Program-made: the position numbers and the translations under genes
Notes under the pieces: model-generated
What the model was told of the DNA's origin: nothing
What the model saw: the letters and a program-made list of their open reading frames with translations, nothing else
Databases searched by the model: none
DNA from: Luteipulveratus halotolerans
Lineage (GTDB): Bacteria; Actinomycetota; Actinomycetes; Actinomycetales; Dermatophilaceae
Direction: 5' to 3'
Assembly (NCBI RefSeq): GCF_001247745.1
Contig: NZ_LAIR01000002.1
Coordinates: forward strand, 310,001 to 374,000
DNA length: 64,000 bases
Part shown: one piece after another, positions 40,986 to 48,839 of the stretch
Layout of the letters: each line of letters begins with the position of its first letter
How positions within the stretch are numbered: the first letter of the stretch is position 1

Positions 40986-41833
40986 TCGTCCCGGTGGCCC
41001 TCCACGAGCAGGCGACAACGGGCGGCGGCGCGGCGTACGTGCCGGACGCCCGGATCGCGCTGTCGACGGCGTCGGTCTACCCCCGGGGTGCGACGGCGGC
41101 GTTCGACATCGCCGCCCGCCTCGGCTACGACGCGGTCGAGGTCATGGTCTGGACCGAGACGATCAGCCAGGAGGCCGGTGCGCTGCGCAGCCTGGCCGAC
41201 CACTACGGCGTGCCCGTCTGCTCCATCCACGCGCCGACGCTGCTGCTCACCCAACGCGTCTGGGGCACTGACCCTTGGGTCAAGATCGACAAGTCGATCG
41301 AGCTCGCCGAGGAGGTCGGTGCCGACACGGTCGTGCTGCACCCGCCGTTCCGGTGGCAGCGCGACTACGCCGCCGAGTTCGTCGACGGGGTCCGCGAGCG
41401 CAGTGAGCGCACCGACGTTCGCCTCGCCGTCGAGAACATGTTCCCGTGGCGGGCCAGGGCTCGCGAGATGCAGGCCTACCTGCCGCACTGGGACCCCACC
41501 GAGTCCGACTACGAGCACGTCACGCTCGACCTGTCGCACACCGCCACGGCGGGTTCGGACGCGATGGCGATGGCGGCGCAGCTGGGTGACCGTCTCGCGC
41601 ACATCCACCTCGCCGACGGCATGGGGTCCTACAAGGACGAGCACCTCGTGCCGGGGCGTGGCGGACAGCCGTGTGCCGAGCTCCTCGAAACCCTTGCCGC
41701 ACAAGGCTTCTCGGGTGACATCGTGGTCGAGATCGGCACGCGCCGGCTCGACGACGACCAGCGTGAGGCCGACCTCGCGGAGGCACTGGCGTTCGCGCGC
41801 CTGCACTTCGCAGCGCCCGCACCGGCCGAGTAG
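40982..41833 (+). CDS. Sugar phosphate isomerase/epimerase-like TIM barrel protein
   Basis: A 283-residue AP-endonuclease-2-like TIM barrel. After about 22 variable residues comes RIALSTASVYPRGATAAFDIAARLGYDAVEVMVWTE, then VCSIHAPTLLLT, VVLHPPFRWQRDYA, RLAVENMFPWRARA, EHVTLDLSHTA, RLAHIHLADGMG and DIVVEIGTRR. The His, Glu and Asp metal ligands of the fold are visible. GTG start overlapping the ppx stop by 4 bases, so it is translationally coupled. The substrate is not known although the gene is conserved next to ppx in many actinobacteria. Confidence 0.85.
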   Translation: MIVPVALHEQATTGGGAAYVPDARIALSTASVYPRGATAAFDIAARLGYDAVEVMVWTETISQEAGALRSLADHYGVPVCSIHAPTLLLTQRVWGTDPWVKIDKSIELAEEVGADTVVLHPPFRWQRDYAAEFVDGVRERSERTDVRLAVENMFPWRARAREMQAYLPHWDPTESDYEHVTLDLSHTATAGSDAMAMAAQLGDRLAHIHLADGMGSYKDEHLVPGRGGQPCAELLETLAAQGFSGDIVVEIGTRRLDDDQREADLAEALAFARLHFAAPAPAE

Positions 41834-41873
41834 CCGAGCCGCGCACCGCTAGCGCTCCGCCCTACTCGGCCGG
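41822..41873. repeat. Intergenic palindrome of the CGAGTAG repeat family
   Basis: CCGGCCGAGTAG and CTACTCGGCCGG pair perfectly (12 bp) across a GC-rich centre; a further CTACTCGG follows. It lies between convergent genes and may serve as terminator. It shares its core with 13950-14080 and 14226-14248. Confidence 0.7.
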
Positions 41874-41886
41874 CGGGGAGCTCGCC

Positions 41887-42471
41887 CTACTCGGTCGGCG
41901 GTGCGGTGGGCGGGCGCCAGGCGGGATCGCGTCCGATGAACGCGATCAGCTTCGTCTGCACATCGACGTCATCGGCCACCTCGACGCGCGGGCCGTACTG
42001 ACCGCTGGACCGCAGCACCTCGTCGTAGTCCTGCATCCCGGCGTACATCTCAGCGCACTTGTCGGGGTCGAGCGTGGTGTCCTGGCCGGTGGCGACAGCG
42101 AGGTCCCAGGTGTGCATGAACACGTCGCCGGTGTAGAACTGGTCGATCGCGCGGTCGAGCGGCACCTCACCGATGTGCTTGTTGCTCAACACTTTTCGCG
42201 GTGTGGCCGGGTCGTCGAGCACGGCCTGTACGCCGGCCGCGAGCGTCTCCCAGGCCCCCACCGGGTCGTCGTCGACGGGCGGACCGGACGGCAGGGAGAC
42301 CCCGGCGCCGTCGTACAGGAAGGGCGGGAACCACTCGACCAGGTGGCGTACGACGTCGCGGGCGGTCCAGCCGGCGGGCGGAGCGGGCACGTCCCACGCC
42401 GTCGTGCCGCGGACGCGCTCGGTGAACGCGCCCGCGACACGGCGGTGCTCCTCGGCGGGGGAGCGGGTCAT
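41887..42471 (-). CDS. TIGR03086/mycothiol-type DinB-fold metal-binding protein
   Basis: A 194-residue helical protein of the DinB/MDMPI superfamily. Landmarks are GTTAWDVPAPPAGWTARDVVRHLVEWFPPFL with the first metal His, ETLAAGVQAVLDDPA, and YTGDVFMHTWDLAVATGQD with the second His pair. These proteins are thought to bind a metal and, in some cases, use mycothiol. It is the last gene of a three-gene cassette with an SRPBCC protein and an ArsR regulator, and overlaps the SRPBCC gene by 4 bases. Similar sets occur widely in actinobacteria; the substrate is unknown. Confidence 0.82.
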   Translation of the reverse strand: MTRSPAEEHRRVAGAFTERVRGTTAWDVPAPPAGWTARDVVRHLVEWFPPFLYDGAGVSLPSGPPVDDDPVGAWETLAAGVQAVLDDPATPRKVLSNKHIGEVPLDRAIDQFYTGDVFMHTWDLAVATGQDTTLDPDKCAEMYAGMQDYDEVLRSSGQYGPRVEVADDVDVQTKLIAFIGRDPAWRPPTAPPTE

Positions 42472-42974
42472 GCAGCACCCTCGGCGGCGAGCAGCTCGTC
42501 GAGCTTGTCGTAGCCCTCCTGGACGCCGACCTCCATACCGCTGGCCATCATCCCGGCCTGGGCCTCCATCGACTCCATGATCGACCTGGACACGATGCGG
42601 CAGCGCGTGCCGTCATCGAGCGGCTCGAACTCCATGATCTCCAGGGAGACCGCCTCGGGCATCTCCTCGAAGCCGAACGTCTGGACCAGCCGCTCACCGG
42701 GCACCGCCTGGTGGAAGCAGCCGTAGAAGTGGGCGAGCTCCTCGCCGTCGCGGGTGGCGGTGTAGCGGTAGCCGCCGCCGGTCGAGCAGTCCCAGCGCTC
42801 GATGTCCATGTCGACCGACCGCGGGCCCATCCACTGCTTGACCAGCTCGGGCTCGGCCCACGCGCGGTAGACCTTGGCGGGCGGGTGGTCGAACTCGCGG
42901 GTGATCGTGATGACCGGGATATCGGGGTCGGCCACGATCTGTGCTTCACGGCCGGTCGTCGTTGCGTTGCTCAT
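42468..42974 (-). CDS. SRPBCC (AHSA1/START-like) domain protein
   Basis: A 168-residue ligand-binding fold protein: PVITITREFDHPPAKVYRAWAEPELVKQWMGP near the N-terminus, GGGYRYTATRDGEELAHFYGCFHQAVPGERLVQTFGFE in the middle and the long C-terminal helix MASGMEVGVQEGYDKLDELL. This is the AHSA1-type subfamily almost always encoded next to an ArsR repressor. Its start overlaps the ArsR stop by 4 bases and its stop overlaps the DinB-fold gene. A hydrophobic ligand is expected but not known. Confidence 0.87.
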   Translation of the reverse strand: MSNATTTGREAQIVADPDIPVITITREFDHPPAKVYRAWAEPELVKQWMGPRSVDMDIERWDCSTGGGYRYTATRDGEELAHFYGCFHQAVPGERLVQTFGFEEMPEAVSLEIMEFEPLDDGTRCRIVSRSIMESMEAQAGMMASGMEVGVQEGYDKLDELLAAEGAA

Positions 42975-43345
42975 GATGCTGCTCCTCGCTCGTCGGTGGC
43001 CGGGGTCGCCGGCCGTACGGATCCGTCGTCGTCCATGCGCTCCAGCAGGTCGTCGAGACGCGTGAAGCGCTCCTCGGCCTCCTTCTGGTAGCGGTCGATC
43101 CACTTCGTCATGAGGTCGAACACCTCCGCCTCGAGGTGACAGGGCCGCCGTTGGGCGTCCTTGCTGCGGCTGACCAGGCCGGCGCCCTCGAGCACCTTCA
43201 GGTGCTTGGAGACCGCCTGGACCGAGACGTCGTACGGCTCAGCGAGCTCGCCGACGGTGCGGTCCTGGGTGGCGAGGCGGGCGACCATGTCGCGCCTCGT
43301 CGGGTCGGCCAGGGCGGCGAACACCCTGGACAGCTGGTCTTCCAC
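42971..43345 (-). CDS. ArsR-family repressor of the SRPBCC cassette
   Basis: A 124-residue winged-helix repressor: LSRVFAALADPTRRDMVARLATQDRTVGELAEPYDVSVQAVSKHLKVLEGAGLVSR, then a long C-terminal helix (WIDRYQKEAEERFTRLDDLLERM). No ArsR-type cysteine metal site. The start is set at GTG 43345 because GAGGAG stands 6 bases upstream, while ATG 43351 abuts that site. A farther ATG at 43393 would put operator copy 1 inside the coding region. It is first in the operon and probably represses it through the two palindromes upstream. Confidence 0.82.
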   Translation of the reverse strand: MEDQLSRVFAALADPTRRDMVARLATQDRTVGELAEPYDVSVQAVSKHLKVLEGAGLVSRSKDAQRRPCHLEAEVFDLMTKWIDRYQKEAEERFTRLDDLLERMDDDGSVRPATPATDERGAAS

Positions 43346-43355
43346 GGCCATCTCC

Positions 43356-43372
43356 TCAACTGTTTGGTTGAA
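43356..43372. promoter_or_regulatory. ArsR operator copy 1
   Basis: TCAACTGTTTGGTTGAA, an almost perfect dyad next to the ribosome site of the ArsR gene. It matches copy 2, exactly 50 bp away. Confidence 0.72.
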
Positions 43373-43404
43373 CACGAAGACCGTACGACGCATCGCGCGC
43401 CTTA

Positions 43405-43422
43405 TTCAACCGTTTGGTTGAA
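43405..43422. promoter_or_regulatory. ArsR operator copy 2
   Basis: TTCAACCGTTTGGTTGAA, 7-bp arms TTCAACC/GGTTGAA around GTTT. Located 60 bp upstream of the chosen ArsR start and just beyond the stop of the convergent-side gene. Confidence 0.75.
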
Positions 43423-43429
43423 GAAACTT

Positions 43430-44053
43430 TCAGTCGGTGCGTCCGCCGTGGATCTGGTGCGGCGCGGGGCCGGAGCCCGGGCCGAGCTCGCCGCGGCCCT
43501 CGGACTGCAGGTAGCCGTGGACGTTCTCGGCGACCTGCTCGACCGGGCGCGGCGGCAGGTAGGCGCGGGCGCCGGCGTCGATCAGCCGTCCGACCGGCCC
43601 GTTGACGTCGATGCCGAGCTCGGCGTCGAGGATCTCGGTGACGATCACCTGGGCGTCCGGGAACTGGCCCGCCAGCAGGCCGATCAGCTGCGGGCTCACC
43701 GGGTTGGTGAGCACGATGTCGGCCGTCTCTGGCGCTGAGCCGTAGTCGACGACGAGGTAGTCCGGCCCGAATGACGCGCTCAGCCGGGCGCGTGCCTCGT
43801 CGGACAGCTGCATGGTCGTGACGACCACGGTGACGTCGGACCGCTCGGCCCGCTCGGCGGCGTCACGATGCCGATCCAGCGGGATGACCGTCCCGGACAC
43901 CACGTGCGGCTTGAACGTCAGCGTCCCGACCGGCTCGCCGGCGCGTACGACGGTGCCCTCGCCCTCGTCGATCATCGCCTCGAGCAGGGCGCGCGTGCGG
44001 GGGTCGAGGTCGACCAGGTCCAGCGGCTCGCGCCGTGTGCGTCGCGTGCGCAT
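43430..44053 (-). CDS. Conserved protein of unknown function
   Basis: A 207-residue cytosolic protein counted from ATG 44053 (MRTRRTRREP); TTG 44068 or GTG 44056 are alternatives and there is no clear ribosome site. The visible layout is DPRTRALLEAMIDEGEGTVVRAGEPVGTLTF, a central alternating region SDVTVVVTTMQLSDEARARLSASFGPDYLVVDYGSAPETADIVLTNPVSPQLIGLLAGQFPDAQVIVTEI, and a basic/proline-rich C-terminus. The middle looks like a small alpha/beta nucleotide-binding-type fold without recognisable motifs. Divergent from the ATP-grasp operon across about 170 bp. Confidence 0.6.
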   Translation of the reverse strand: MRTRRTRREPLDLVDLDPRTRALLEAMIDEGEGTVVRAGEPVGTLTFKPHVVSGTVIPLDRHRDAAERAERSDVTVVVTTMQLSDEARARLSASFGPDYLVVDYGSAPETADIVLTNPVSPQLIGLLAGQFPDAQVIVTEILDAELGIDVNGPVGRLIDAGARAYLPPRPVEQVAENVHGYLQSEGRGELGPGSGPAPHQIHGGRTD

Positions 44054-44211
44054 CACGGCGTCCGGCAATCGGCGCCGACGGTGGAGGTCACCCGGCCGAC
44101 GCTAGCCGTATCGGCGCCCGATACGACTGCGAACGCGCCGGATCATCGTGACCGGGGCCACCGTCGTACACCTCACCGCCGTGGCGCAACGTCCCGGAAA
44201 CGCACGACCAC

Positions 44212-44217
44212 TAGGTT
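44212..44217 (+). promoter_or_regulatory. -10 element TAGGTT, leaderless-type
   Basis: TAGGTT, 7 bases, then the GTG start of the ATP-grasp gene. Confidence 0.6.
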
Positions 44218-44224
44218 GCCTTGG

Positions 44225-45871
44225 GTGACCGGACACTTCGACGCCTACGAGCCGCGCCCTGCGACGTACGACGAGATGTTCGACGGCCACGAGGTCAGAC
44301 CGAGCTACACGACGGTGCGTACCCAGGTCGATCGGCTCTCGCCCGAAGAGCTGCGTGCCCGATCGGACTACCTCTCCAGCTCCTACCTCGACCAGGGCGT
44401 GACGTTCGACATCGGTGGTGAGGAGCGACCGTTCCCGCTCGACATCGTGCCGCGGCTCATCGACTCGCAGTCCTGGCAGACCGTCGAAACCGGTGTCTCC
44501 CAACGGGTTCGGGCGCTCGAGGCCTTCCTCGCCGACATCTACGGCGAGGGTCAGGTCTTCCGTGACGGCGTCATCCCGCGTCGCGTCGTCACCAGCTCGC
44601 CGCACTTCCTGCGGCCCGCGATGGGCATCCGGCCGCCGGGTGGGGTGCGCGTGCACGTCGCCGGCATCGACCTGGTGCGCGACGACCAGGGCGAGTTCCG
44701 GGTGCTCGAGGACAACGTGCGCATCCCGAGCGGTGTCTCCTACGTCATGACCAACCGGCGCGCGCTGTCGGCAGCCCTGCCCGAGGTGTTCACCAACCAC
44801 CGCATCCGCCCGGTCGCGCACTATCCCAACCGGCTGCTCGCGGCCTTGCGTGCGTGTGCTCCGACCGGCATCGCCGACCCGACGGTCGTCGTGCTCACCC
44901 CCGGCGTCTACAACCCGGCCTACTTCGAGCACGCCCTGCTCGCCCGGCTCATGGGCGTCCGCCTCGTCGAGGGCGGCGACCTGGTCGCTCAGGCGGGTCA
45001 CGTCTACGTCCGTACGACGCACGGCCTGCACCCGGTGCACGTGATCTACCGCCGGGTCGACGACGACTTCCTGGACCCGGTGCACTTCCGCCGCGACTCG
45101 GTGCTCGGCGTCCCGGGACTGCTCAACGCCGCCCGCGTCGGCAACGTGACGATCGCCAACGCGGTCGGCAACGGCGTCGCCGACGACAAGCTCGTCTACA
45201 CCTACCTGCCCGACCTGATCCGCTACTACCTCGCGCAGGAGCCCGTGCTGCGCAACATCGACACCTGGCGGATGGAGGACCCGGTCCACCGCGAGGAGGT
45301 CCTCGACCGTCTCGACGAGCTGGTGCTCAAGCCCGTCGACGGTGCAGGTGGCAAGGGCATCGTGATCGGCCCGCGGGCGACCAAGGACGAGATCGACCAG
45401 CTGCGCACCCGGCTGCTCGCCGACCCGCGCGGCTGGATCGCGCAGCCGGTCGTCCAGCTGTCGACCGTGCCGACCCACATCAACGGCACGATGGCGCCGC
45501 GCCACGTCGACCTGCGACCGTTCGCGGTGCACGACGGCGACAAGGTGTCGGTGCTGCCGGGCGGCCTCACCCGCGTCGCGCTGCCCGAGGGCGAGCTCAT
45601 CGTCAACTCCAGCCAGGGTGGTGGGTCCAAGGACACCTGGGTGCTCGCGGCCGACGGACTCATGCCCGACATCGAGCCCGAGCAGGCGACCGAGGGTCCG
45701 TTCCACCCGACGATCAAGCCCGCCGCGCCCGTACAGCAGGAGCCCGGTGCCGCCGAGCCTGCCCAGTCGCAGCAGGAGCAGCAACAACGGTCCAGTGGCC
45801 GTTCGGCGCCACCCGGGAGACCTCGTACGACGGCCAATTCCGTTGGCAGCGAAGGAGACTCGGCATGCTGA
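44225..45871 (+). CDS. Circularly permuted ATP-grasp protein (type 2)
   Basis: A 548-residue protein of the circularly permuted ATP-grasp family, predicted to form peptide-like bonds. It shows YDEMFDGHEVRPSY at the start, GVTFDIGGEERPFPLDIVPR, the ATP-grasp motifs RVLEDNVRIPSGVSYVMTNR and LVEGGDLVAQAGHVYVRT, then ANAVGNGVADDKLVYTYLPDLIRYYL, LVLKPVDGAGGKGIVIGP and HVDLRPFAVHDG. The last 50 residues are low-complexity (Gln/Pro/Ser-rich), which is unusual for the family. It is the first gene of an operon with an alpha-E protein and a transglutaminase, a combination conserved in many bacteria with no known product. GTG 44225, leaderless. Confidence 0.88.
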   Translation: MTGHFDAYEPRPATYDEMFDGHEVRPSYTTVRTQVDRLSPEELRARSDYLSSSYLDQGVTFDIGGEERPFPLDIVPRLIDSQSWQTVETGVSQRVRALEAFLADIYGEGQVFRDGVIPRRVVTSSPHFLRPAMGIRPPGGVRVHVAGIDLVRDDQGEFRVLEDNVRIPSGVSYVMTNRRALSAALPEVFTNHRIRPVAHYPNRLLAALRACAPTGIADPTVVVLTPGVYNPAYFEHALLARLMGVRLVEGGDLVAQAGHVYVRTTHGLHPVHVIYRRVDDDFLDPVHFRRDSVLGVPGLLNAARVGNVTIANAVGNGVADDKLVYTYLPDLIRYYLAQEPVLRNIDTWRMEDPVHREEVLDRLDELVLKPVDGAGGKGIVIGPRATKDEIDQLRTRLLADPRGWIAQPVVQLSTVPTHINGTMAPRHVDLRPFAVHDGDKVSVLPGGLTRVALPEGELIVNSSQGGGSKDTWVLAADGLMPDIEPEQATEGPFHPTIKPAAPVQQEPGAAEPAQSQQEQQQRSSGRSAPPGRPRTTANSVGSEGDSAC

Positions 45872-46791
45872 GCCGCATCGCTGAAGCCCTGTTCTGGATC
45901 GGTCGCTACATCGAGCGGGCCGAGTGCACCTCACGCATCCTCGACGTCCAGCTGCAGGTGCTCACCGAGGACCCCACCATCGACCGCGAGGCCACCTGTC
46001 GTGCGCTGCTGGCGGCGATGGGTGTCACCTACGACGGCGACTACGACCAGCAGGCGGTGCTGCGGCTGCTGCTCCACGACCGTCAGTCGACCGCATCGGT
46101 CGTGTGGGCGATCGAGTCCGCGCGTGAGAGCGCCCGGCGTTCGCGTGAGGTCGTCTCCACCGAGATGTGGGAGGCCATCAACACGACCTACAACCAGATC
46201 GGCTCGGGCCGGCTGACGCGCATGCGGCCGGCCGACGCGTTCCGCATGGTGCGCGAGCGTTCGAGCATGATCGCCTCGCTGGCCGACGGCACGCTCAGCC
46301 ACGACACCGGCTGGCAGTTCCTCGTGCTGGGCCGTTCGATCGAGCGCGTCGACATGACGGCCCGGCTGGTGCTGTCGACGACGTACAGCTCGGGCAGTGC
46401 TGCCTCGTGGCAGACCACACTGCGCTCGTGCGGCGCCCACCACGCGTTCACTCGCACCTATCGGGCGATCGAGTCGCCGCGCGCGGCCGCCGAGTTCCTG
46501 CTGCTGGACCGGCTGTTCCCGCGCTCGGTCGTCTTCGGGCTCACCCAGGCCGCCGCGTGCCTGGAGGTGCTCGACCCCCGGCAGCGGCGTATCGGCTTCG
46601 GCGGCGACGCGGCCCGCATCATCGGACAGGCGCAGGCCTCGCTCGACGCGAGCTCGTTGTCGGACCTGATGTCCGACCTGCCGCGGCAGATGGAGCGGCT
46701 GCAGCGCGTGTGCGTCGACGCCACCGACGCCGTGTCCAAGAGGTACTTCGAGGGTGCTGTGGCGCCCGAGTGGTTGGGAGGCACCCAGTGA
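45865..46791 (+). CDS. Alpha-E domain protein (DUF403)
   Basis: A 308-residue all-helical protein. It opens MLSRIAEALFWIGRYIERAECTSRILDV and contains ESARRSREVVSTEMWEAINTTYNQ, LGRSIERVDMTARLV, SAASWQTTLRSCGAHHAFTR and FPRSVVFGLTQAAACLEVL, the Glu/Arg-rich repeats that name the family. It always accompanies the circularly permuted ATP-grasp protein and may act as its partner. Its ATG overlaps the ATP-grasp stop by 7 bases; SD GAAGGAG. The chemistry is unknown. Confidence 0.9.
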   Translation: MLSRIAEALFWIGRYIERAECTSRILDVQLQVLTEDPTIDREATCRALLAAMGVTYDGDYDQQAVLRLLLHDRQSTASVVWAIESARESARRSREVVSTEMWEAINTTYNQIGSGRLTRMRPADAFRMVRERSSMIASLADGTLSHDTGWQFLVLGRSIERVDMTARLVLSTTYSSGSAASWQTTLRSCGAHHAFTRTYRAIESPRAAAEFLLLDRLFPRSVVFGLTQAAACLEVLDPRQRRIGFGGDAARIIGQAQASLDASSLSDLMSDLPRQMERLQRVCVDATDAVSKRYFEGAVAPEWLGGTQ

Positions 46792-47633
46792 CCATGACCC
46801 TGCGTCTGCACCACCAGACGGGCTACACCTACAAGGGCGGCGCGACGGCGTCGTACAACGAGGCGCGCATGCAGCCTCAGTCCAACCCCGACCAGACCGT
46901 GCAGCACACCAAGGTCGACGTCAGCCCCAACCCGTGGACGATGTCGTGGACCGACTACTGGGGCACGCTCGTCACGTCGTTCGAGGTGCACGAGCGCCAC
47001 CCCGAGCTGCTCGTCGACGCCACCAGCACGGTCACCGTCGACCGTCGCCCTGCCGAGAGCCTGCACCTGTCGTGGGACGAGATGGCCGACTCCGACGTCA
47101 GGGACACCTGGCTGGAGGTGCTCGGTGTGACCCCGCGTGTGGCGCCCGGTCCCGACTTCGACAAGGTGCTGTCCGAGATCCGCCGGCCTGCAGCAGCACC
47201 AGGCGATTTCGTCGCCCAGGTCGTCGACCGTCTGCGCCAGGAGGTCGAATATCTGCAAGGTCGTACGACAGTGCAGAGCCGCGCCGCCGAAGCGTGGGTT
47301 GGCCGGGCCGGTGTCTGCCAGGACATGGCGCACCTGACGATCGGGGCGCTGCGCTCGTACGGCATCCCGGCGCGCTACGTGTCCGGCTACATGCTCCCGG
47401 TCGCCGACGCCGAGATCGGCAGCACCCACGTCGGTGAGACGCACGCGTGGGTGCAGTGGTGGGACGGCGCCTGGGTGCCCCTCGACCCGACGCGTGGCCT
47501 GCCCCCGGACGACACCTACGTCGAGGTCGGCGTCGGGCGTGACTACAAGGACGTCGTACCCCTGTCCGGCATCTTCACCGGTTCACCCGGCTCGACGATG
47601 TTCACCCAGGTCGAGATCACCCGCCTGGCCTGA
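46788..47633 (+). CDS. Transglutaminase-like cysteine protease family protein
   Basis: A 281-residue protein with an N-terminal beta domain (TLRLHHQTGYTYKGGATASYNEARMQPQSNPDQ) and a transglutaminase-like core: SRAAEAWVGRAGVCQDMAHLTIGALRSYGIPARYVSGYM (catalytic Cys), THVGETHAWVQWWDGAWVPLDPTRG (His and Asp). GTG 46788 follows GGGAGG by 6 bases and overlaps the alpha-E stop. In this operon type the enzyme is thought to hydrolyse or transfer peptide bonds made by the ATP-grasp partner. No signal peptide, so it acts in the cytosol. Confidence 0.88.
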   Translation: MTMTLRLHHQTGYTYKGGATASYNEARMQPQSNPDQTVQHTKVDVSPNPWTMSWTDYWGTLVTSFEVHERHPELLVDATSTVTVDRRPAESLHLSWDEMADSDVRDTWLEVLGVTPRVAPGPDFDKVLSEIRRPAAAPGDFVAQVVDRLRQEVEYLQGRTTVQSRAAEAWVGRAGVCQDMAHLTIGALRSYGIPARYVSGYMLPVADAEIGSTHVGETHAWVQWWDGAWVPLDPTRGLPPDDTYVEVGVGRDYKDVVPLSGIFTGSPGSTMFTQVEITRLA

Positions 47634-47688
47634 CGCGGCGTACGCCGACGCCACGAGGACCCTGCCTGTCGCCGACCGGACCCGGAGC

Positions 47689-47727
47689 GCTGACGAGACC
47701 CCCGACATCCGACGGGGGTCTCGTCAG
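47689..47727 (+). terminator. Terminator hairpin after the ATP-grasp operon
   Basis: GCTGACGAGACCCCC and GGGGGTCTCGTCAGC form a perfect 15-bp stem with a 10-base loop. Confidence 0.85.
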
Positions 47728-47819
47728 CCGACCGGATCCCGTCGCTCGGTCCGTGGACGACGGTGTGACGTACCGCGAGCGGGGGAGCGGCCGGTCCGAG
47801 GCGCGCCCGGGCGCCGGTC

Positions 47820-47825
47820 TAGCCT
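47820..47825 (+). promoter_or_regulatory. -10 element TAGCCT of the proline operon
   Basis: TAGCCT about 57 bases before the proline dehydrogenase ATG. A GTG directly follows the box but would be too close to be used. Confidence 0.45.
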
Positions 47826-47882
47826 GTGGCCGAGCCCACAGGCCGCCGACCGTACGCCCTCCCCGACCCCGCAGGAGCCTCG

Positions 47883-48836
47883 ATGTTCGACCCGTCCGCC
47901 GTGCTGCGACAAGGACTCCTCGGCCTGAGCCGAAGCAGCCAGGTCCGGGCCGTCATCGAGAAGGCGCCGGTCAGCCGTGACGTCGTACGCCGGTTCGTCG
48001 CCGGCGAGACCACGGCGGATGCCGTACGGGCCACGACAGAGCTGCGCGAGTCCGACCGGCTGGCGACGATCGACTTCCTCGGTGAGGACACGCTCGACGT
48101 CGCGCAGGCGCGAGCCACCACCGACGCCTACCTCGAGCTGTTGGCCGCTCTCGCCGACCAGCGGCTCTCGCTCGACGGCGCGGCCGAGGTCAGCGTCAAG
48201 CTCAGCGCGATCGGTCAAGCGCTGCCCGGCGACGGCGACAAGATCGCGCTCGACCACGCGCGCGAGATCTGTCAGGCCGCCCGCAACGCCGGCACCACGG
48301 TGACGCTCGACATGGAGGACCACACCACCACCGACGCCACGCTCGAGACCCTGCGCGAGCTGCGCCAGGACTTCCCGTGGGTCGGCGCGGTGCTGCAGGC
48401 CTACCTGCGTCGGACCGAGGCCGACTGCCGCGACCTCGCCACCGCCGGCAGCCGCGTGCGGTTGTGCAAGGGCGCCTACAAGGAGCCCGAGTCGGTGGCG
48501 TTCCAGGACTCGGTCGAGGTGGCGTCGTCGTACGTCCGGTGCGCCAAGGTGCTGCTCGAGGGCGACGGCTACCCGATGCTCGCGACGCACGACCCGCACC
48601 TGATCGAGATCGGCACCGCGCTCGCGGCCAAGGAGCTGCGGGCGCCGTCGACGTTCGAGTTCCAGATGCTCTACGGCATCCGCCCGCACGAGCAGGAGCG
48701 GCTGGCGGCCGACGGGCAGCAGGTGCGGGTCTACGTCCCGTACGGCGACCAGTGGTACGGCTATCTCATGCGGCGGATGGCCGAGCGCCCCGCCAACACG
48801 ATGTTCTTCCTCAGAGCCGTCGCGACGAAGGGATGA
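47883..48836 (+). CDS. Proline dehydrogenase (monofunctional)
   Basis: A 317-residue FAD enzyme that oxidises proline to pyrroline-5-carboxylate. Motifs are SVKLSAIGQAL, TTVTLDMEDHTTTDATLETLRELRQDFPWVGAVLQAYLRRTEADC, RVRLCKGAYKEPESVAF, MLATHDPHLI, FEFQMLYGIRPHEQERL and YVPYGDQWYGYLMRRMAERPAN, the TIM-barrel signature of PRODH. ATG 47883 follows GCAGGAG. It lies 3 bp upstream of proC, so enzymes for opposite directions of the same step are in one operon; proC may recycle the product or the two may balance redox. Confidence 0.9.
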   Translation: MFDPSAVLRQGLLGLSRSSQVRAVIEKAPVSRDVVRRFVAGETTADAVRATTELRESDRLATIDFLGEDTLDVAQARATTDAYLELLAALADQRLSLDGAAEVSVKLSAIGQALPGDGDKIALDHAREICQAARNAGTTVTLDMEDHTTTDATLETLRELRQDFPWVGAVLQAYLRRTEADCRDLATAGSRVRLCKGAYKEPESVAFQDSVEVASSYVRCAKVLLEGDGYPMLATHDPHLIEIGTALAAKELRAPSTFEFQMLYGIRPHEQERLAADGQQVRVYVPYGDQWYGYLMRRMAERPANTMFFLRAVATKG

Positions 48837-48839
48837 CCC

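Noticed and set aside
39866..41806. A 646-codon minus-strand frame opposite ppx and the sugar isomerase
   Set aside because: Shadow of two well-conserved genes; composition is unlike a real protein.
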